Below, one piece after another: positions 34,731-43,209 of a stretch of 64,000 nt of DNA. The position numbers were made by a program, and so were the translations under genes. Origin of the DNA: Acetivibrio thermocellus ATCC 27405. GTDB lineage: Bacteria > Bacillota > Clostridia > Acetivibrionales > Acetivibrionaceae. The stretch is from contig NC_009012.1 in the NCBI RefSeq assembly GCF_000015865.1, forward strand, positions 2,907,081 to 2,971,080, in the 5' to 3' direction. Each line of letters opens with the position of its first letter. Position 1 is the first letter of the stretch. The notes beneath the pieces are model-generated. The model did not search any database. It was not told where the DNA came from and saw nothing but the letters and a program-made list of their open reading frames with translations.

Positions 34731-35573
34731 ATGAAAAGAAATCCACTTGTTGCTCCTGTGTTGAAGTGGGCAGGAGGGAAGCGGCAATTACTAAAAGACA
34801 TAAAGAAGCATATACCAGAGAAATTTTCAACTTATTATGAGCCCTTTTTAGGTGGTGGGGCTGTTTTATTCGAACTACAACCTAGTAAGGCTGTAGTGAA
34901 TGATATAAATGAGGAATTGATGAATGTTTATTTAGTAATTCGGGATCATGTTGAAGAACTCATTGAAGAATTAAAAAAGCACGAAAGAAAAAATAGTGAA
35001 GAATATTATTATGAAATAAGAGAACTAGATAGAGACAAGAGAAAGTATGAGCAATTAAGTAACATAGAAAAAGCTGCGAGAATAATTTATTTAAACAAAA
35101 CATGTTATAACGGTTTGTTTCGTGTAAATTCACAAGGTCAGTTTAATGTTCCTTATGGGAGATATAAAAATCCAGATATTGTGAATGAAGTTACATTAAG
35201 AGCAGTAAGTAATTATTTTAATAAAGCTAAAATAACTTTTAAATGCGGAGATTTTGAAGAAGCAGTTAAGGGGGCAAGAGAGGGTAGTTTTGTGTATTTT
35301 GATCCGCCTTATGATCCCGTTAGTGATACAAGCAGTTTTACAGGTTATGATATAAATGGGTTTGACAAGGAGGAACAGATAAGGCTTAAGGAATTATGTG
35401 ATAAATTAAATAAAAAAGGTGTAAAGTTTCTACTTTCAAACTCAGCAACAGATTTTATTTTGGACCTGTATAAAGATTATAATATAACAATAGTCCAAGC
35501 TAATAGGGCAATTAATTCAAAAGCGGACAAAAGAGGAAAAGTTGATGAAGTGCTGGTGAAGAATTATGAGTGA
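34731..35573 (+). CDS. Dam-type (D12 class) adenine-N6 methyltransferase
   Basis: A 280-aa methylase. KWAGGKRQLL (residues about 9-18) and YYEPFLGGGAVLF form the AdoMet site, and VYFDPPYDP is the catalytic DPPY motif. YLNKTCYNGLFRVNSQGQFNVPYG is the family middle motif. The class includes Dam and DpnM, which methylate adenine in GATC. It overlaps the restriction gene by eight bases, forming a type II system. ATG 34731 follows GAGGTGAG. The DNA is clearly richer in A/T than nearby phage genes. Confidence 0.93.
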   Translation: MKRNPLVAPVLKWAGGKRQLLKDIKKHIPEKFSTYYEPFLGGGAVLFELQPSKAVVNDINEELMNVYLVIRDHVEELIEELKKHERKNSEEYYYEIRELDRDKRKYEQLSNIEKAARIIYLNKTCYNGLFRVNSQGQFNVPYGRYKNPDIVNEVTLRAVSNYFNKAKITFKCGDFEEAVKGAREGSFVYFDPPYDPVSDTSSFTGYDINGFDKEEQIRLKELCDKLNKKGVKFLLSNSATDFILDLYKDYNITIVQANRAINSKADKRGKVDEVLVKNYE

Positions 35574-36846
35574 GACAAAGAATGATATTGCATGGGAACG
35601 AATTTTTAAGAAATATAGAATATTAGAGAAAATAAAGAAAAATGGGGCTTTTGAAATAACGTCAGGGCAAATAAATGAGTTTAGAGAAGCAAGGTTAATG
35701 ACAAAATTTGATCACCGAAAAAATTTACCGAAGATTTTTGAAGAAAATAATTTTTCTATTCTTCCTATTACTAGAGGTAGTTATTTAATTGCGCAGTTTA
35801 AGGCTTATCATAGGCTTGAGGAAAAAGAAACAGAAATAATCAAGATTCCATTTCCTACTTATATTGAAAGTATTGATTATGAAAACATAACAAGCGAGGC
35901 TGCGGCTTTAAACTGTGCGTATGTTTCAGGTATATTGGCTGATTTTATTGAGGATGAAGAAATGGTTCCAACAGTTACAGGTCGAATGAGTTCTGATGCG
36001 TTTTGTTTTTATATTAATACTTATTCGGGGTCTAAGTTTAAAGTTAATGTTACTAATGCTCAAATTGAGATAGATGGTGGATATGAAGGGCTGGGAACCT
36101 TTTCTTTAATTGAAGCGAAAAACTCGTTATCAGATGATTTTATAATACGACAAATATATTACCCTTATAGGTTATGGCATGATAAAATTAACAAAAAAGT
36201 TAAGCCAATATTTATGACTTACTCTAACGGTATTTTTACTTTTTATGAGTATGAGTTTCAAGACCCTGAAGATTATAATTCTCTTACTTTAGTAAAACAA
36301 AAAAAATATAGCATAGAGGAAACAGAGATTGGGCTTGATGACATAATAGAGATCTACAAAAGGACAAAAATTATAAATGAACCAGAAGTTCCATTTCCAC
36401 AAGCAGATTCATTTGAAAGGATAATTAATCTTTGCGAGCTTTTAAATGAATCAGAGTTGACTAGAGATGAAATAACAACAAACTATGATTTTGACTCTAG
36501 GCAAACGAATTATTATACAGATGCAGCTAGATACTTGGGATTAGTACATAAGCGTAAAGAAGGTAGAGAGGTAATATTTTCGTTGACAGAAGAGGGGGAA
36601 AAATTATTTAAACTGAAATATAAGCCAAGACAATTAAAATTTGTTGAATTAATTTTGTCCCACAAAGTTTTTAGAGAAGTTTTTGAATTGTGTCTGAAAA
36701 ATGGAAAAATGCCAGATAAACATGAAGTAGTGAAGATTATGAGATACAGCAATTTGTATAAAATAGAATCCGAGAAAACATTTTATAGGCGTGCTCAAAC
36801 TATAATGAGTTGGATTAAATGGATATTAGAATTAACTAGATTGTAG
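35566..36846 (+). CDS. Type II restriction endonuclease partner of the Dam-type methylase
   Basis: A 426-aa protein. A PD-(D/E)xK core is visible at IEIDGGYEGLGTFSLIEAKN (D170, E183, K185). The C-terminal part looks like a winged helix (ELTRDEITTNYDFDSRQTNYYTDAARYLGLVHKRKEGR). I recall proteins like this beside D12-class methylases annotated as restriction enzymes. It probably cuts the site that the overlapping methylase protects; GATC is the best guess. The gene is A/T-rich and ends before a clear terminator. Confidence 0.8.
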   Translation: MSETKNDIAWERIFKKYRILEKIKKNGAFEITSGQINEFREARLMTKFDHRKNLPKIFEENNFSILPITRGSYLIAQFKAYHRLEEKETEIIKIPFPTYIESIDYENITSEAAALNCAYVSGILADFIEDEEMVPTVTGRMSSDAFCFYINTYSGSKFKVNVTNAQIEIDGGYEGLGTFSLIEAKNSLSDDFIIRQIYYPYRLWHDKINKKVKPIFMTYSNGIFTFYEYEFQDPEDYNSLTLVKQKKYSIEETEIGLDDIIEIYKRTKIINEPEVPFPQADSFERIINLCELLNESELTRDEITTNYDFDSRQTNYYTDAARYLGLVHKRKEGREVIFSLTEEGEKLFKLKYKPRQLKFVELILSHKVFREVFELCLKNGKMPDKHEVVKIMRYSNLYKIESEKTFYRRAQTIMSWIKWILELTRL

Positions 36847-36936
36847 TACATAGCCAAAGATTGTACAAAAGTTCGGTACTTTTTAAACGGATTTATATGG
36901 TAGTATAGTAGTATAGAATTGTATACTTTCCTCTTC

Positions 36937-36962
36937 AGCCCGGTTGCTCAGCCGGGCTTTGT
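36937..36962 (+). terminator. Terminator after the restriction-modification pair
   Basis: AGCCCGG / CCGGGCT, a 7-bp stem with an 8-base loop followed by TTTG. It separates the restriction genes from the next cargo gene. Confidence 0.65.
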
Positions 36963-37038
36963 TGAAAAATATGGTGGTTTTAGTAGGATTTTCTTCCTTT
37001 CTTATAGAAAATTAATACGAGATAGGAGGAAAGTAATA

Positions 37039-37884
37039 ATGGGGGATAAGAAAGACGCTATAAAAAGTTTTCTTACAGAAAATGTCTTAGGCGTCATAAT
37101 TGAATATGGTAAAGAAGCGGCTAAAGCTCGGATAAAAGATGTTGTTACTAATGACGCTGCGAAGTTAGCTGCAGCGGTTGGTATTGATATGGCAGGCTCA
37201 ATAATACCGGGAATAGGGAGTGCTATTTCTGCATATAGAACTCAAAGACAACTTAATAATTTAAATACTTTAGTATCAGAACTTAACAAGAAGGTTGAAG
37301 AGATTAAATTAAATTTTGAGAGACAGACAGAAGAAAATAAAAAAACCTTGGACGCAATTTTTGAAATGGTTATTTATAAAGCGGTTAATACTAATCAAAG
37401 CGAAAAAATAAAGTATATGGTTAATGGATACGCAAATCTGACAGCTATTCAAAATGTATCTTATGATATAAGCTATCTTTTTTATGATGTTTTAGATAGA
37501 ATGACTATATTAGATATAGCTGTTTTGAAAGCTTCATATCCTTTTTGGGGTACTGAAGAAAATAGGAAAAGCTTTGTAGATGTCTTGAATGAATTTGGCA
37601 TAGATTATTATCAGTATGAAGCGGTAAGGGATAATCTTTATCGAATGGGGTTGCTAGAGAATCAATATGATGATGCTTTAGAAAAAGATCTAGATTTACT
37701 AGTTAAAAATGTTAATAATCTAAATGAAGTAGTTATTTCAATACAAGAAAGTCTTGCAAATCCCAGGAAGAAAATGAAGAAGCTTAAAAATACAAAAGTT
37801 GAATTAAAAGCTAAAGATCGTTTAAAGATATCTAAATTTGGCAGGGAATTTGTTGAATTTTTTATTAAAAATTATAACGATTAA
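37039..37884 (+). CDS. Unknown cargo protein with glycine-rich membrane segment and winged-helix-like end
   Basis: A 281-aa protein. Residues about 42-66 (LAAAVGIDMAGSIIPGIGSAISAY) form a glycine-zipper-like hydrophobic segment, then a coiled coil to about 105 (LNTLVSELNKKVEEIKLNFERQTEENKKTLD). The C-terminal half has winged-helix-like pieces (MTILDIAVLKASYPF, YYQYEAVRDNLYRMGLLE, KISKFGREFVEFF). No known family. ATG 37039 follows AGGAGGAAAG; the longer frame from 36919 would cross the terminator. Its place next to a restriction system in an A/T-rich island suggests a phage-exclusion role, but that is inference. Confidence 0.65.
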   Translation: MGDKKDAIKSFLTENVLGVIIEYGKEAAKARIKDVVTNDAAKLAAAVGIDMAGSIIPGIGSAISAYRTQRQLNNLNTLVSELNKKVEEIKLNFERQTEENKKTLDAIFEMVIYKAVNTNQSEKIKYMVNGYANLTAIQNVSYDISYLFYDVLDRMTILDIAVLKASYPFWGTEENRKSFVDVLNEFGIDYYQYEAVRDNLYRMGLLENQYDDALEKDLDLLVKNVNNLNEVVISIQESLANPRKKMKKLKNTKVELKAKDRLKISKFGREFVEFFIKNYND

Positions 37885-37896
37885 AAATTATAACGA
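37865..37896. repeat. 16-bp tandem duplication across a stop codon
   Basis: TTAAAAATTATAACGA occurs twice in perfect tandem; the first copy encodes the last residues of the cargo protein and the second begins with its stop. It looks like a recent slippage duplication. Confidence 0.85.
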
Positions 37897-37910
37897 TAAT
37901 GTTGGAACAT

Positions 37911-37938
37911 AAAGCTACTTGTTGAAGATAGCTTTTTA
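37911..37938 (+). terminator. Terminator after the cargo gene
   Basis: AAAGCTA / TAGCTTT, with an 11-base loop, followed by TTTAAT. Confidence 0.6.
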
Positions 37939-37953
37939 ATTGGAGGGAACGAT

Positions 37954-38103
37954 ATGGATATTGGAATGTTTATAAAGAAATGTTTTGAAATAGGGATTTC
38001 ATTATTGAATAAAGAAAAGCTAACAGAGGAGGAGAAAGAACTTTTAAACGCTCTAGATAGTTTAGAAAAATGGATCCAAGATAGAATCCTTTTTGAGAAT
38101 TAA
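37954..38103 (+). CDS. Small hypothetical protein (49 aa)
   Basis: A 49-aa frame with a good ribosome site (TGGAGGG) before ATG 37954. Translation starts MDIGMFIKKCFEIGISLLNKE and continues with a charged helix (LTEEEKELLNALDSLEKWIQD). A/T-rich like its neighbours; possibly a partner of the upstream cargo protein. Not recognised. Confidence 0.5.
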   Translation: MDIGMFIKKCFEIGISLLNKEKLTEEEKELLNALDSLEKWIQDRILFEN

Positions 38104-38135
38104 GACTTTGGATAAATTAAGCGGGGTGAGGTGAT

Positions 38136-38585
38136 GTGAAGCTAACAGAGAAGCAAAAGGCATTTTGCGATTATTACATTGAGACATTAAATGCTACTGA
38201 AAGCTACAAAAAAGCAGGATATAAAGTCAAAACAGATGGTGCAGCTAGAGTTAATGCTTCAAGATTGCTAACAAATGCTAACGTTAGGAAATACATCGAA
38301 GAGAGAATGAAGCAAAAAGAATCCGAGCGCATTGCCTCACAAGATGAGGTTCTGGAGTTCCTCACGCGAGTTATGCGTGGGCAAGAAGTTGAGGAAGTGG
38401 TCGGGTTTACTGAGTATGGGGCAGTAAAAGAGAAGAAAACACCGAGTGCCAGGGACAGAGTAAAAGCAGCCGAACTTTTAGGCAAAAGGTATGCGTTATT
38501 CACTGAAAAAGTCAACGTCGAAGGGAACATGGGCGTTGCTATTATAGATGATATAAAAGAAGATGATAGTGATGACGCAAGTTAG
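38136..38585 (+). CDS. Terminase small subunit
   Basis: A 149-aa protein of the Terminase_2 family. LTEKQKAFCDYYIETLNATESYKKAGYK is the DNA-binding helix-turn-helix start, followed by the helical oligomerisation part (ARDRVKAAELLGKRYALF). It recognises phage DNA for packaging. The GTG start follows GGGGTGAGG; the end overlaps the large subunit gene. Confidence 0.92.
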   Translation: MKLTEKQKAFCDYYIETLNATESYKKAGYKVKTDGAARVNASRLLTNANVRKYIEERMKQKESERIASQDEVLEFLTRVMRGQEVEEVVGFTEYGAVKEKKTPSARDRVKAAELLGKRYALFTEKVNVEGNMGVAIIDDIKEDDSDDAS

Positions 38586-39819
38586 ACTTAGCGAATTAGT
38601 CGCACCGAGTTTCTACGAGATCCACAATGACATAAAGCATAATAGATATACTCATTACTGGCTTAAAGGTGGCCGTGGCTCAACCAAATCCTCTTTCGTG
38701 AGCATTGAAATCATCCTCGGCGTAATGAAGGACCCTAACGCTAATGCAGTGGCCCTGAGAAAAGTTAAGGAGACTATCAAAGATAGCGTATTCGAGCAGT
38801 TAGTGTGGGCAATTGAGAAGCTGAAAGTTACTGAATACTGGGAGATAAAGCACAACCCTATGGAATTGACATATCTACCTACGGGACAAAAAATATTGTT
38901 CCGTGGCGCTGATAAGCCAAGGAAGATTAAATCCATCAAAGTAAGCCGGGGATATGTAAAGTTTATCTGGTATGAAGAAGTTGACGAATTCCTCGGAATG
39001 GAAGAAATCCGAATCATTAATCAGTCCTTGATGCGTGGCGGAGAGCAGTTTGTCGTCTTTTATACTTACAATCCTCCAAACAGGGTTAACGCTTGGGTGA
39101 ATGAAGAAATACTGATTGATAGACCGGACAGAAAGGTCCATCATAGCACGTATTTGACTGTTCCTCGAGATTGGCTTGGGGAACAGTTTTTTATTGAGGC
39201 AGAACATCTTAAAAAAGTTAACGAGAAAGCGTATAGGCACGAGTATTTAGGTGAAGTCACCGGCACAGGCGGCGAGGTATTTACAAACGTGAAAGCAAGG
39301 AAGATAAATGACGAGGAAATAAAAGCATTTGACAGGATAAAAAGAGGACTGGACTTTGGCTATGCTGTTGACCCGGCAGCTTACATTGTGTGCCACTTTG
39401 ATAAAACAAGGCGGCGGCTTTATATATTTCACGAGATATTCCAGGTCGGCTTGAGCAATAGGAAATTGGCAGAGTTAATTAAGAAAGAAAACAAAAGCAA
39501 TAAGTTAGTGGTTGCGGACAGCGCGGAGCCAAAGTCAATAGCCGAATTGCGTGGTTATGGAATCAACATAAGGGGAGCGAAAAAAGGACCGGACAGCGTT
39601 GAATATGGAATAAAGTTTTTGCAAGACCTTGAAGAGATAATAATTGACCCTGAGCGATGTCCAAATACATTGCGAGAGTTCGTAAATTATGAACTTGAGA
39701 AAGACAAAGACGGCAATTTTAAAGCTGAATTCCCGGATAAAAACAACCACACGATCGATGCTGTTAGGTATGCGCTTGAGGATGATATGAGGACGGGCGG
39801 CCTATCAATTTTAAAGTGA
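38563..39819 (+). CDS. Terminase large subunit (PBSX family)
   Basis: A 418-aa packaging ATPase/nuclease. Walker A-like GGRGSTKSSFVS (about residues 36-47), Walker B FIWYEEVDEF, and a C-terminal RNaseH-like nuclease with RGLDFGYAVDPAAYI, VVADSAEP and NHTIDAVRYALED. It pumps DNA into the prohead through the portal encoded next and cuts the concatemer. The length is usual for the PBSX-type family. Confidence 0.95.
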   Translation: MIVMTQVRLSELVAPSFYEIHNDIKHNRYTHYWLKGGRGSTKSSFVSIEIILGVMKDPNANAVALRKVKETIKDSVFEQLVWAIEKLKVTEYWEIKHNPMELTYLPTGQKILFRGADKPRKIKSIKVSRGYVKFIWYEEVDEFLGMEEIRIINQSLMRGGEQFVVFYTYNPPNRVNAWVNEEILIDRPDRKVHHSTYLTVPRDWLGEQFFIEAEHLKKVNEKAYRHEYLGEVTGTGGEVFTNVKARKINDEEIKAFDRIKRGLDFGYAVDPAAYIVCHFDKTRRRLYIFHEIFQVGLSNRKLAELIKKENKSNKLVVADSAEPKSIAELRGYGINIRGAKKGPDSVEYGIKFLQDLEEIIIDPERCPNTLREFVNYELEKDKDGNFKAEFPDKNNHTIDAVRYALEDDMRTGGLSILK

Positions 39820-39834
39820 AGAAGGTGAGAAAGG

Positions 39835-41268
39835 TTGCTGCTTAATCTTTTTAATTTCAGGAACTTTAAAGACTTATTCCGCAATGATATAAACATGATG
39901 ACTGTAGAAGAAATTTTATATAACGAAATCAAAGAGTTCCAGGCATCCGATAGAAGGGCCTGGATGGTTATTGGCGATAGATATTACCGGTGCGAAAATG
40001 ACATCCTTAACAGGCGTATAGTACGCCATACAGAGAGCGGAGACATTGAAGATAGGTCAAAAGCAAACAATAGGTTGGCCCATGGTTTTGTTAAAAACCT
40101 TGTGGATGAAAAAATAGGATATCTGCTTACAAAGGATTATTCGCTGAAGTGCGACAATAAAGAATATATTGAGAAAGTTAAAAACGTCTTGGGTAAATAT
40201 TTTCAATACACCCTTACCAGGCTCGGATATGAAGCGTCGAATAAAGGCATAGCATGGTTACAAGTTTACATAAATGAGCAGGGCAAATTTGGAATGATGA
40301 TAATTCCTGCTGAACAGTGCGTTCCACTCTGGAAAGATAACACTCACACTGAACTTTATGGCATGATTAGATATTATGTGCAGACAGTTTATGAAGGCAA
40401 GGAAAAGAAGCAGATCACTCGCGTGGAATATTACACGGATAAAGAGGTTTATTTTTATGTTCTCGATAATGACCATCTTATCCCGGATATAGAGCAATAT
40501 GAAGGAGGGCCCATACTACACTATAAAAAAGGGGAAGAAGGCCGAAGTTGGGGGAAAGTGCCTTTTATTGCCTGGAAGAATAACCATCTTGAATATCCGG
40601 ATGTTAAATTCATTAAATCGCTTGTGGACGCTTACGATAAGTCACGGAGTGAAATAGATAATTTCATTGAAGAAACAAAAAATCTTATCTATGTTTTAAA
40701 AGGCTATGGCGGAGAAAATTTATCTGATTTCATGAAAGACCTTAATTACTACCGGGCTATAAAAATAGATGATCCAGAGCATGGTGGAGTTGATACACTA
40801 ACACCGAAAATAGATATTCAGGCAGCAAAGGAACATTTCGAACAATTAAAGCGGGATATAAATGAGTTTGGCCAAGGTGTGCCCAAGGACCTTGACAAAT
40901 ATGGCAATTCTCCCAGTGGGACAGCATTGAAGTTTTTATATAGTGGGCTGGATTTAAAATGCAACCACTTGGAAGTAGAATTTAGACAGTCATTTAATCA
41001 GCTTTTGTATTTTGTAAACAGATATCTCGCAGAAAACGGTCAGGGAAATTATGAGAATGAAAATGTAGAGCTAATTTTCAATAGAGATATACAGATTAAT
41101 GAAACTGAAACTATCAATAATTGTGTTAACAGTAAAGGCATTATTAGCGATGAGACTATCCTTGCAAATCATCCATGGGTGTCTGATGTAGAAGAAGAAT
41201 TAAAGCAGATTGAGAAAGAAAGAAAATCAGAGGAACCGCCAATGTTTGGTGAGGGGGATGAAGAGTGA
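39835..41268 (+). CDS. Portal protein (SPP1 gp6-like)
   Basis: A 477-aa portal. ADFVKNLVDEKIGYL-like start (AHGFVKNLVDEKIGYLLTKDY), FIEETKNLIYVLKGYGGENL and SGTALKFLYSGLDLKCNHLE are typical of SPP1-type portals, which form the 12-mer ring for DNA entry. The TTG start at 39835 has GAAGGTGAG before it; later ATGs at about 39895 lack a site. The next small gene overlaps its stop. Confidence 0.9.
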   Translation: MLLNLFNFRNFKDLFRNDINMMTVEEILYNEIKEFQASDRRAWMVIGDRYYRCENDILNRRIVRHTESGDIEDRSKANNRLAHGFVKNLVDEKIGYLLTKDYSLKCDNKEYIEKVKNVLGKYFQYTLTRLGYEASNKGIAWLQVYINEQGKFGMMIIPAEQCVPLWKDNTHTELYGMIRYYVQTVYEGKEKKQITRVEYYTDKEVYFYVLDNDHLIPDIEQYEGGPILHYKKGEEGRSWGKVPFIAWKNNHLEYPDVKFIKSLVDAYDKSRSEIDNFIEETKNLIYVLKGYGGENLSDFMKDLNYYRAIKIDDPEHGGVDTLTPKIDIQAAKEHFEQLKRDINEFGQGVPKDLDKYGNSPSGTALKFLYSGLDLKCNHLEVEFRQSFNQLLYFVNRYLAENGQGNYENENVELIFNRDIQINETETINNCVNSKGIISDETILANHPWVSDVEEELKQIEKERKSEEPPMFGEGDEE

Positions 41269-41414
41269 AAGTAAGAGAACTGGTTGAAATATTAAAGGAA
41301 CTAGACCAGGAGCAAGAGATAAGGTATAGTTCATATGAATTTCTCGGGGATTTTAAGATTGAAGGAGTTGAAGAAGCAGAACATGAAGGAATTAAGTACT
41401 ATAACATAAAGTAG
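41265..41414 (+). CDS. Small hypothetical protein (49 aa) after portal
   Basis: A 49-aa acidic frame starting GTG at the portal stop (GTGA overlap), with GAGGGGGATG as ribosome site. Translation begins MKVRELVEILKELDQEQEI and ends IKYYNIK. Similar short proteins occur after portals in Gram-positive phages; role unknown. Confidence 0.6.
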   Translation: MKVRELVEILKELDQEQEIRYSSYEFLGDFKIEGVEEAEHEGIKYYNIK

Positions 41415-41424
41415 GTGGTAGTTA

Positions 41425-42834
41425 GTGAATAAAAAGGACATAACCTACTGGGAAAAACGACAGGAACGGAAATATCTGGCCGGAGAGAAGAAGCTTGATG
41501 AATATTATAAAGGTTTGCAGAAAGCGTTTAGACAAGCAAAACGAGAAATCCAGAGTGTTATAAATGATTTCTACATGCGATATGCAAAAGAAAACAAAGT
41601 ATCCTATGCTGAAGCCCAAAAACTACTTGATAAGGCAGAAATAGGCGAGCTGCAGGACTTTATAGACCTTGTTAATAAGAATATGGGCAAGTATAATCGA
41701 AAGCTTAACAATATGTCTATAAAAGCCAGAATTACCCGCTATCAAGCGCTAGAAAAGCAGATAGATGCTATACTACAGCAATTATATGCTATTGAGTATG
41801 AGTATAAAGGTAAAGAGCTACTGAAGGAAGTATATGAGGATTCTTATTATCGTACCTGGTTTAACATAGACCAGTACCACGGCTTTCATCAGGAGTTCGC
41901 ACAGATTAATCCTAGAACTATAGAAGAGTTGATAAAATATCCTTGGAATGGAGCAAGTTTTTCTGATAGGATATGGAAGCAAAAAGACCATATGCTGCAG
42001 GTATTAAAAGAAGACATTACTACTATGTTAATACAAGGGAAAAATCCTCAAACATTAGCAAGAGATTTCGCAAGAAGGTTTAAAACAAAAGAATATGAAG
42101 CATATAGGCTGCTACATACAGAGAGCAGTTTTATTATCGAACAGGGAACTTTAGCAGCATATAAAGAAGATGGGGTGGAGAAGTATCAGATTCTGGCTAC
42201 TCTGGACATGAGGACATCGGATATATGCAGAAGTGAGGATGGGAAAATATATGATGTGGATGAGGCGACAGTGGGAGTAAATTATCCTCCATATCATCCA
42301 TTTTGTAGGACCACAACAGTGCCATATTATGAGGATGCTGAGGTAGGTACAAGGGTTGCGCGTGATCCGGTAACAGGTAGAAGTTATGAAGTTCCAGCGA
42401 ATATGACATATGAGCAATGGAAAAATAGATATATAGATCAACCTGACAATATTATTCGCCAAGAGATACTGAGTAATCCTGAAAGACTTGATAATTATAG
42501 TATCCAACATTATAATAAGCATAAAGAAGGAACCAAACAATATGAGCAGTATAAGCAATCAAGACTTAAAAAAGGTCAAACTGAACAAAGCAGTTTACTA
42601 ATTTCTTACGATGAAGCTAAAGAAATAATAAAAAAATATGCTGGTACTGGAGTATTTAGTAGAGACAGGAAAGGGAAATGGAGAAATGAGGAATTTGTGG
42701 ATGTAGATTCTATAATTGGTGTTGTGCATAATATTGATGGGACAGTAACGCCTACTAATAGAATTCAAATAAAATATGGGAAGAACAGCGTGCACATTGT
42801 ACCTGTATTACCAAGAAAGGAGAGAAATAAATGA
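41425..42834 (+). CDS. MuF head protein carrying a C-terminal polymorphic toxin domain
   Basis: A 469-aa protein. Residues about 1-300 are a Mu gpF/SPP1 gp7-type minor head protein (helical N terminus; RLLHTESSFIIEQGTLAAYKEDGVEKYQILATLDMRTSDICRSEDGKIYDV...NYPPYHPFCRTTTVPY). Residues about 355-462 resemble polymorphic toxin type 50: IQHYNKHKEGTKQYEQY, ISYDEAKEIIKKYAGTGVF and a final TNRIQIKYGKNSVHIVPV. MuF-toxin fusions are known in temperate phages and are thought to be carried in the capsid. The next gene overlaps at ATGA and is the likely immunity gene. Confidence 0.85.
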   Translation: MNKKDITYWEKRQERKYLAGEKKLDEYYKGLQKAFRQAKREIQSVINDFYMRYAKENKVSYAEAQKLLDKAEIGELQDFIDLVNKNMGKYNRKLNNMSIKARITRYQALEKQIDAILQQLYAIEYEYKGKELLKEVYEDSYYRTWFNIDQYHGFHQEFAQINPRTIEELIKYPWNGASFSDRIWKQKDHMLQVLKEDITTMLIQGKNPQTLARDFARRFKTKEYEAYRLLHTESSFIIEQGTLAAYKEDGVEKYQILATLDMRTSDICRSEDGKIYDVDEATVGVNYPPYHPFCRTTTVPYYEDAEVGTRVARDPVTGRSYEVPANMTYEQWKNRYIDQPDNIIRQEILSNPERLDNYSIQHYNKHKEGTKQYEQYKQSRLKKGQTEQSSLLISYDEAKEIIKKYAGTGVFSRDRKGKWRNEEFVDVDSIIGVVHNIDGTVTPTNRIQIKYGKNSVHIVPVLPRKERNK

Positions 42835-43037
42835 ATCTTTGTGAATATCAAGGTAAAAATGTAAGAGTTATTACGACAGACGGGCAGAAGATTGAGGGGT
42901 ATGTAATAGCTTTTACAGATGAAGAGGAATGGGACGAGACCGATCCCGAGGGCAATAGTATTTCAATTGAAAATGATGAAGGCATTATTGGGATTTATGA
43001 AAAAGAAATAAAATCAATTGAAGTAATGAAAGGCTAA
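42831..43037 (+). CDS. Sm-like small protein, probable immunity protein for the MuF toxin
   Basis: A 68-aa acidic protein (CEYQGKNVRVITTDGQKIEGYVIAF...EGNSISIENDEGIIGIYEKEIKSIEVM) with the strand pattern of an Sm/LSm-like barrel. It overlaps the toxin gene by four bases, so translation is coupled, and a strong terminator follows directly. Small acidic proteins in this place are typical immunity partners. The immunity role is inferred from position. Confidence 0.65.
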   Translation: MNLCEYQGKNVRVITTDGQKIEGYVIAFTDEEEWDETDPEGNSISIENDEGIIGIYEKEIKSIEVMKG

Positions 43038-43076
43038 ACACCATCTATCATGAATAACGATAGATGGTGTTTTTAT
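43038..43076 (+). terminator. Strong terminator after toxin-immunity genes
   Basis: A 13-bp perfect stem AACACCATCTATC / GATAGATGGTGTT with a 9-base loop, ending in TTTTTATA. It would separate packaging genes from the scaffold-capsid transcript. Confidence 0.88.
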
Positions 43077-43081
43077 ATCTA

Positions 43082-43200
43082 TGGAAGCACTTGGTGAAGG
43101 CCAAGTGCTTTTATTATGCCGTCTTTTCGGTACTGCAGACGTAAAAGAACAGGACACTCGTGGAAGCGACCACGAAAAAAAGCGTAGTGAAGATGAAAGG
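43082..43200 (+). ncRNA. Structured leader upstream of the scaffold gene (GP20-type RNA candidate)
   Basis: Three stems in about 95 bases: AAGCACTTGG/CCAAGTGCTT (43085-43110), CGTCT/AGACG (43120-43141) and CGTGG/CCACG (43159-43174), followed by AGCGTAGTGAAGATGAAAGGAG with the ribosome site. I recall structured RNA motifs named GP20-a and GP20-b found upstream of gp20-type scaffold genes; this has the right place and look. It may act as a cis-regulator or processing site. Confidence 0.6.
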
Positions 43201-43209
43201 AGAATGGAA

